Shown: in pieces, positions 57,997 through 64,000 of the stretch
Position numbering within the stretch: position 1 is the stretch's first letter
Layout: each line of letters starts with the position of its first letter
Assembly (NCBI RefSeq): GCF_014203645.1
Contig: NZ_JACHJL010000004.1
Span: 186,001 to 250,000, forward strand
Direction of reading: 5' to 3'
Length of the DNA stretch: 64,000 bases
DNA from: Streptomyces zagrosensis
GTDB lineage: Bacteria; Actinomycetota; Actinomycetes; Streptomycetales; Streptomycetaceae
Notes under the pieces: model-generated
The model's database searches: none
What the model was told of the DNA's origin: nothing
What the model saw: the letters and a program-made list of their open reading frames with translations, nothing else
Position numbers and translations under genes: made by a program

Positions 57997-60246
57997 TCAG
58001 GGCCGGCGCCGCGGGCGGTTTCGGCCGCCTGGCCCCCGGGAAAGCGCGCCCTCCAACTCGTCCAGCGCATCCACCAGGAGTTCCGCACACCGCACCGGCA
58101 ATGCCGCGGTGCCCTCCCGGTCCCGCCATGTGTCCAGCGCCGCGTGCACCGCGCTCCAGTCGAGCGGCTGCCGCTCCCGTACGGCCGTGGCCGCGTCCGG
58201 CAGCGCGGCACGCAGGGCCGCCGCGAACTCCGCGGCCTCCGGTGACGGGGGCGCGTCCCGGTCCGGCGGATGGGCCTCCAGGAGCATCGTCACCCGCCCC
58301 ATCGTGGACAGCGCGGTCTGCGCCGCGCCGGCCGAGCGGCGCGAAATGCCCCGGTGCCGTACGGGTTCCGCCTGCGCGCGGGCTTCACTCTGCTCCCAGC
58401 CCATCCGCGCTGCGCGAGCGTCGAGCAGCGCCTCGCGCACGTGCCGCGGCCTGCGTTCGAGCGGCCGGGCGTGGCCGATGAACACGGCGATCGCGTACCG
58501 GCCGTTCGCCACCAGCCAGTCCGCGAGCCGATCCCGCAGCTTCGGCGTCTCCCACGCCGGAAACAGGGCGTACGCGGCCATCGCCAGCAACCCACCGAGC
58601 AACGTGAGCCCCACCCGGTCCTGCACCGTCTGGGACCAACCCTCCCCCGCGATGCCGAGCAGGAAGATGACGTACGCGCTGATGCACGCCGAGGCCACGG
58701 TGAACCCGGTACGCAGCAGCAGGTACAGCAGGCCCACGCACAGCACGGCGAGCGCCGCGCTCACGTACTCGCCGGGGTGGCCGAGTGCCACCGCCGCGCC
58801 ACCGAGCAGCACCCCCACCAGCGTTCCGGCGAACCGGGCGACGCCACGTGAGTACGTCTGCTCGAAGTCGGGCCGCATCACCATCACGGAAGCCATGGGC
58901 GCCCAGTAGCCGTGCCCGAGCGGCATCACGAGGCCCAACAGATAGCCGGCGCAGGCCACCGCCGCCAGCCGCATGGCGTGCCGCAGTACGGGCGATGACC
59001 AGCGCACCTCACGGCGCAACGCGCGCAGCGCGACCGGGACCAGCCGCGGCACGGTCGGGCGCAGCAGCGCATTTCGCACGGCAACGGCCTCCACGCCCGA
59101 ACCGGCCCGCTGACCGGAGGCCGACTGCTTGGCGGAGGCTGACTGCTTGGCGGCGCTCGGTCGTTGTCCGGAGCTCGCCTGTTGTTGGGTGTCTTGCGGT
59201 GTGGGGCCGTGCTGGTCGGAGGGGGGTCGTGGGGTGGGGCGTACCGGCTCGACCGTCTCCAGTGGCTCATCGGCCGACTCGACCACGTCGGCGAGCAGCG
59301 CCATCAGCCGTAGCGCGGAGCGACGTGCGGCGCCTTGCAGTATCGGGCCTGCCGCCGGCACCTCCAGGACGGTCATCGCCTCGGATGGCAAGCGCACCGG
59401 CTTGCCCCAGCGGATGGCGTGCGCGACCGCGTCCAGTACGGTCCCCGCCGCGTCCAACAGGTCGCGGACCCGGTCGCGTTCTGGCCCCTCGGCGGGGGCG
59501 CCGATCACCGGGTCGGCGAGCGAGGCGAGTACCGGGCGGATGCGCTCGGCCAGTGCACGGTAGCCACGGAGCTGGCGGGGCCTGCGCCGGGCCTGACGTG
59601 GTGTCATCGCAGCGGCGTGCCGGGCATTCATCAACGGCTGGGGATCGAAGGGGGCCACCGGATCGTCCCGCAGCCGGCGAGCGAAGTCGGCCTCGGCGGC
59701 AAACGCGTCGGCCAGCGCATCGCGCTGCGCGCCCCAGGGTCGGATCGGTACGAGCACGATGAGCGCCGCCTGCACCAGGCCGCCGAAGGCGATCAGCGCG
59801 GCATGTTCCACGGCACCGAACACCGAGGTCGGCAGCGTGACCGTCACCAGCATGACGGCCACCATCTGCGTCGCCACCAGACCCGTAACGGGCCCCACCG
59901 CCCAGGCCATGCCCGCGAGCAACGACCAGCCGGCGAGCAGCAGCACGAACGGCAGGGGATGCGCGGCAGCCAGATAGCCGAAGAAGGTACTGACCGCGAG
60001 GCCGGCCGCCGCGGCGAGGGCAAGGACCGGCCTGGGCCGCCAACTGCGTTGGAACGTCGCGATGCCGGAGGCAAACGCCCCGAAGGCGGACGACACCGCG
60101 AGCGGCGGCGAACCGAGCCAGAGAATCAGCCCAATGACGATGGCGACCCCGCACGCGCCCCGCAGCGCGACCAGCGGCTCCAGTCTGGTGCGTTCAATGG
60201 TCAGTCCGGTGCGGGCGGTCTCCTTAAGGGCGCGCGACCAGGTCAT
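57997..60246 (-). CDS. FUSC family protein (aromatic acid exporter-like)
   Basis: This 749-residue protein has two sets of about six transmembrane helices (residues about 25-175 and 420-560), each followed by a cytoplasmic region, which is the YccS/AaeB-like FUSC layout. The second half carries the conserved GYWAPMASVMVMRPDF segment. A 70-residue low-complexity linker rich in Gln, Ser and Pro (about 335-395; AAKQSASAKQSASGQ repeat) joins the halves. Likely efflux of small acidic or aromatic compounds. The ATG at 60246 is close to GGAGAC. Confidence 0.87.
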   Translation of the reverse strand: MTWSRALKETARTGLTIERTRLEPLVALRGACGVAIVIGLILWLGSPPLAVSSAFGAFASGIATFQRSWRPRPVLALAAAAGLAVSTFFGYLAAAHPLPFVLLLAGWSLLAGMAWAVGPVTGLVATQMVAVMLVTVTLPTSVFGAVEHAALIAFGGLVQAALIVLVPIRPWGAQRDALADAFAAEADFARRLRDDPVAPFDPQPLMNARHAAAMTPRQARRRPRQLRGYRALAERIRPVLASLADPVIGAPAEGPERDRVRDLLDAAGTVLDAVAHAIRWGKPVRLPSEAMTVLEVPAAGPILQGAARRSALRLMALLADVVESADEPLETVEPVRPTPRPPSDQHGPTPQDTQQQASSGQRPSAAKQSASAKQSASGQRAGSGVEAVAVRNALLRPTVPRLVPVALRALRREVRWSSPVLRHAMRLAAVACAGYLLGLVMPLGHGYWAPMASVMVMRPDFEQTYSRGVARFAGTLVGVLLGGAAVALGHPGEYVSAALAVLCVGLLYLLLRTGFTVASACISAYVIFLLGIAGEGWSQTVQDRVGLTLLGGLLAMAAYALFPAWETPKLRDRLADWLVANGRYAIAVFIGHARPLERRPRHVREALLDARAARMGWEQSEARAQAEPVRHRGISRRSAGAAQTALSTMGRVTMLLEAHPPDRDAPPSPEAAEFAAALRAALPDAATAVRERQPLDWSAVHAALDTWRDREGTAALPVRCAELLVDALDELEGALSRGPGGRNRPRRRP

Positions 60247-60400
60247 ACGCCGAGAATACGGCGCTGATCACCTACAACCGGAACCCGCACCCATCAACCC
60301 AGGCAGGCAGCACGCCGTGGCCACACCGGCCACCGGGCCTCAGGCTCACCGAAACCGGAGGGCGGGGCCTGCGCCCCGGCTGGTGTGCTCGCGCGGCGCC

Positions 60401-60895
60401 TCAGTTGTTCGGCGCCGTGCAACTGATGTCGGTCAGCTTGATCGGCTTGCTGGCGTCGAGCCCGACGTACGCGGTGAAGACTTCGCGGTCGCCCCCCTTC
60501 CAGTGCGTCGTCACGGGCGCCCAACCCATGCCCGCCGACTGGGCGGTCGTGACGGGGCCGATCTCGATGTCCTGGGGCGTGTTCTGCGCGCACAGCAAGA
60601 GGTCGTAGTCGGGGGTCTGCGCGGCCTTCTCCTTGAGCTGGTCGGCAACCAAGTTCTCCCGCTCCCAGGAACGCGGGCCGTGGTTCCCGTAAAAGCCCTC
60701 CAGGAAGTGGTGCACCTGCTCGGCCTCGTACTGACGGGTGGTCGCGTCGGTGCTTGGCGCCGAGGACGCCGAGGACGCCGGGGACGCCGGGGACGCCGAG
60801 GACGCCGCCGCCGGTACGGAGGCGGCGATGCCGAGTCCGAGGGCGCTCACACAGGTGGCGACGTACAGGGCCGGTCGTCGTGAGAAATGCGACAC
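60401..60895 (-). CDS. Secreted hypothetical protein
   Basis: This 164-residue protein has a signal peptide (ALYVATCVSALGLGIAASVP) and then an [14 protein letters not shown] low-complexity stretch. A compact domain follows, FLEGFYGNHGPRSWERENL...WKGGDREVFTAYVGLD, with two cysteines (LLCAQN and DISCTAP). The fold is likely alpha+beta; I do not recognise the family. The GTG at 60895 is used because GGAGGG precedes it; the longer frame would bury the signal peptide. Confidence 0.72.
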   Translation of the reverse strand: MSHFSRRPALYVATCVSALGLGIAASVPAAASSASPASPASSASSAPSTDATTRQYEAEQVHHFLEGFYGNHGPRSWERENLVADQLKEKAAQTPDYDLLLCAQNTPQDIEIGPVTTAQSAGMGWAPVTTHWKGGDREVFTAYVGLDASKPIKLTDISCTAPNN

Positions 60896-61202
60896 GGTGA
60901 TCCCTCCAATGCCATAGTTTGTGCTCATTAGCACGACTATGAGGTGTTACCTGGAAAGACACGGCAGCCGCCCGAATGGTTGCACCGACTCCCGGCGCTT
61001 CGGGAGCATCTCGCGCCGACACACTCCCCGTCCCGCGCCGGCCCTCGCCGCTGCTGCCAGCCCTGCTGCTGCCGCTGGCCCTGCCGTTGCCGTAGCCCCG
61101 CCCGCTGGCCCCACCCGCTGCCCCCTGGCCCGCAGGCGTCGTCCGCGTACCGCCCCCGCGTGTCCGTCACACACCAGCGCATTCTGGTACGCCAGCGCAC
61201 GG

Positions 61203-61691
61203 TCACGCGGTCAGCTCACACCACACGACCTTGCCGCTTCCACGCGCCTGCCGACCGCGCCCTGTGAGCCGATAGCAGTCCCATGCGTCCGAACACTCGC
61301 TCACCAAGCGCAGCCCCCTTCCGCTCTCCCCGGTGAGATCCCACTCCCCCACCCCCGGCGGATCAGGAAACTGCGGACTGGAGTCCCGCACACTGATCCG
61401 CAGCACCCCTGCGCGCCAGGAGATCCGCAGCGAGGCCGGCCCTCTCGCGTACCGGTAGGCATTGCTGGCCAACTCCGAAACCAGCAGCTCAGCGCGGTCG
61501 GTGAGCTCGATGGGGCCGTGGGCGCGCAGCACGGTGCGGACGGTGGCCCGCGCGACGCTCGGGGCGAGGGGGCTGTGAGGAAGGTGCAGCGTGTATCGCC
61601 ATGTGCCGAGCGGGGCCTGCGGGGTGACCGCGGTCGGGGCGACGGAGGTTACGGCCTGGGCGGTTGATGCTACTGAGGCATCGACGATCAT
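61203..61691 (-). CDS. ATP-binding protein, HATPase_c (anti-sigma/RsbW-like)
   Basis: This 162-residue protein has the N-box LLVSELASNAYRYARGP, a G1-type box ISVRDSSP and the G2 box ESGRGLRLVSECSDAW, matching Streptomyces stand-alone HATPase proteins. A 35-residue Ala/Thr/Val-rich leader precedes the domain. The ATG at 61691 has GAGGAG upstream. No sigma or anti-anti-sigma gene is adjacent. Confidence 0.8.
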   Translation of the reverse strand: MIVDASVASTAQAVTSVAPTAVTPQAPLGTWRYTLHLPHSPLAPSVARATVRTVLRAHGPIELTDRAELLVSELASNAYRYARGPASLRISWRAGVLRISVRDSSPQFPDPPGVGEWDLTGESGRGLRLVSECSDAWDCYRLTGRGRQARGSGKVVWCELTA

Positions 61692-62261
61692 GGGATTTCT
61701 CCTCTGCGATGGGCGATGTGACGCCGCACGAGGCGCCAACCGGTGGCACCGCCGTACTCGGGAGTTCCCGAGCAGCGATGCACTTCCGGACGCAGAGCGC
61801 AGGTGATCGGTTCATTACCGAGGGTAGTTGGCTATCCGGTTCCACATTGCCGAGCCGGACGCGCCGAATCCCATCCCTCTCCTCGGCCCAAGCCGCCCCA
61901 CTTACCCCCCACACCTCACCCTTCACCGATTCCCAGCACAACCACCGGAACCACCAGCCCGCAGCGCCCCATCCGCTGCCCTCAACGCGCCACTCAACGG
62001 CGCCCAGCGCCCTCCCGCACCCTTCGCAGCATTGGCCACCAGTGACCATTCGTAGCTATTAGTGACCATTGCTGAGCGCTGCTGAGCGCCATTGGTCATC
62101 GCTGTACGCCGTCCATGACCGCTCTCGCTGCGGTGCGCCAGCGCGCCCCCGAGCCACGGCGGCGCTGGGGCCCCGCTGAGGGCCCGGAGCCCTGCTGAGG
62201 GCACCCGGCACACCCCGCACCCGCTGGGCAGATGGGCCGCACCAGCGGGCCGACCGGGAGA
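61692..62261. other. Intergenic region without a recognised gene
   Basis: Nothing gene-like is seen in 570 bases; the open frames are C-rich and unconserved in character. AGTGACCATT occurs twice near 62040-62070, and GCTGAGCGC repeats at about 62071-62088. Confidence 0.4.
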
Positions 62262-63755
<1,494 letters not shown>

Positions 63756-63799
63756 GGGTGCGGAACCTTTCTTGCGAGACGGCACGCGGATACGCGGGC

Positions 63800-63915
63800 G
63801 CAGCGCGGACACGGACACGGACACGGCAACTTCGGGTGGTGCGGGTGGTGCGGGTGGTGCGGGATGTACGGGTTGCTGCGGGTGCTGCGGGATGTACGGG
63901 TTAGCGCGGGAGGTG
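63800..63915. repeat. GGACAC and GGTGGTGCG tandem repeats upstream of mmsA
   Basis: GGACAC repeats three to four times near 63806-63825, GGTGGTGCG three times near 63835-63862, and GATGTACGGGTTGC-type units twice to 63905. They lie in the mmsA promoter region. Confidence 0.75.
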
Positions 63916-64000
63916 CGGACGGTTGCGAGGCGGGTTGTCCGGGCAGCGGGGCCCGCGCCCCGATACCAGCGAAGTGGGCGCCGGACGTCGTCACAAGTAG

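Overview
The window is very GC-rich with strong G/C bias at third codon positions, GTG starts and AAGGAG/GGAGG ribosome sites. It carries typical Streptomyces genes: snapalysin, a LAL-type LuxR regulator, orphan HATPase proteins, several secreted subtilisins and GlxA-type AraC regulators. I read it as a Streptomyces (or close relative) chromosome segment. No rRNA, tRNA, IS element, CRISPR array or replication origin was recognised.

Region 1 (1-17.3 kb) is a compact nonribosomal peptide cluster. One leftward operon encodes an MbtH-like protein, an ornithine-carbamoyltransferase-like enzyme with altered substrate motifs, an A-T starter NRPS, a C-A-T-C-A-T-TE NRPS, SbnA and SbnB (2,3-diaminopropionate synthesis), and the first codons of one more gene cut by the window edge. 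Just upstream lie a YqcI/YcgG-type protein (heme guanidine N-hydroxylase family), a divergent free-standing B3/B4 tRNA-editing-domain protein and an MFS exporter. Together they suggest a tripeptide containing 2,3-diaminopropionate or its carbamoylated form, possibly with N-hydroxyarginine. I do not recognise it as a known cluster, and it is the best candidate for an undescribed system.

Region 2 (17.3-33.6 kb) is mixed accessory and metabolic DNA. It holds two decayed gene fragments, a zinc alcohol/glucose dehydrogenase, a TetR/SDR pair sharing an inverted repeat, an aldo/keto reductase, two GlxA/AraC regulators flanking an S1 protease, snapalysin, TerB, a GNAT, a type II thioesterase lacking its catalytic serine, a divergent cytochrome P450 and a FAD/Rieske oxidoreductase.

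Region 3 (33.9-48.8 kb) is a secreted-protease island. Three tandem S8 subtilases and one S1 protease each end in nearly interchangeable double PKD domains, and a small secreted PKD protein lies alongside. A very large LAL regulator, a VOC protein, an XRE-like protein and an HATPase protein are interspersed.

Region 4 (48.8-64 kb) is more housekeeping. It contains a LysR gene divergent from a three-gene succinate dehydrogenase/fumarate reductase operon, a DUF1062 gene disrupted by a hexanucleotide repeat, a GNAT, a TetR/hydrolase pair with two operator-like boxes, a P-loop kinase, a FUSC exporter, a secreted protein, an HATPase protein and methylmalonate-semialdehyde dehydrogenase. Short tandem repeats recur in gene tails and spacers across the whole window.
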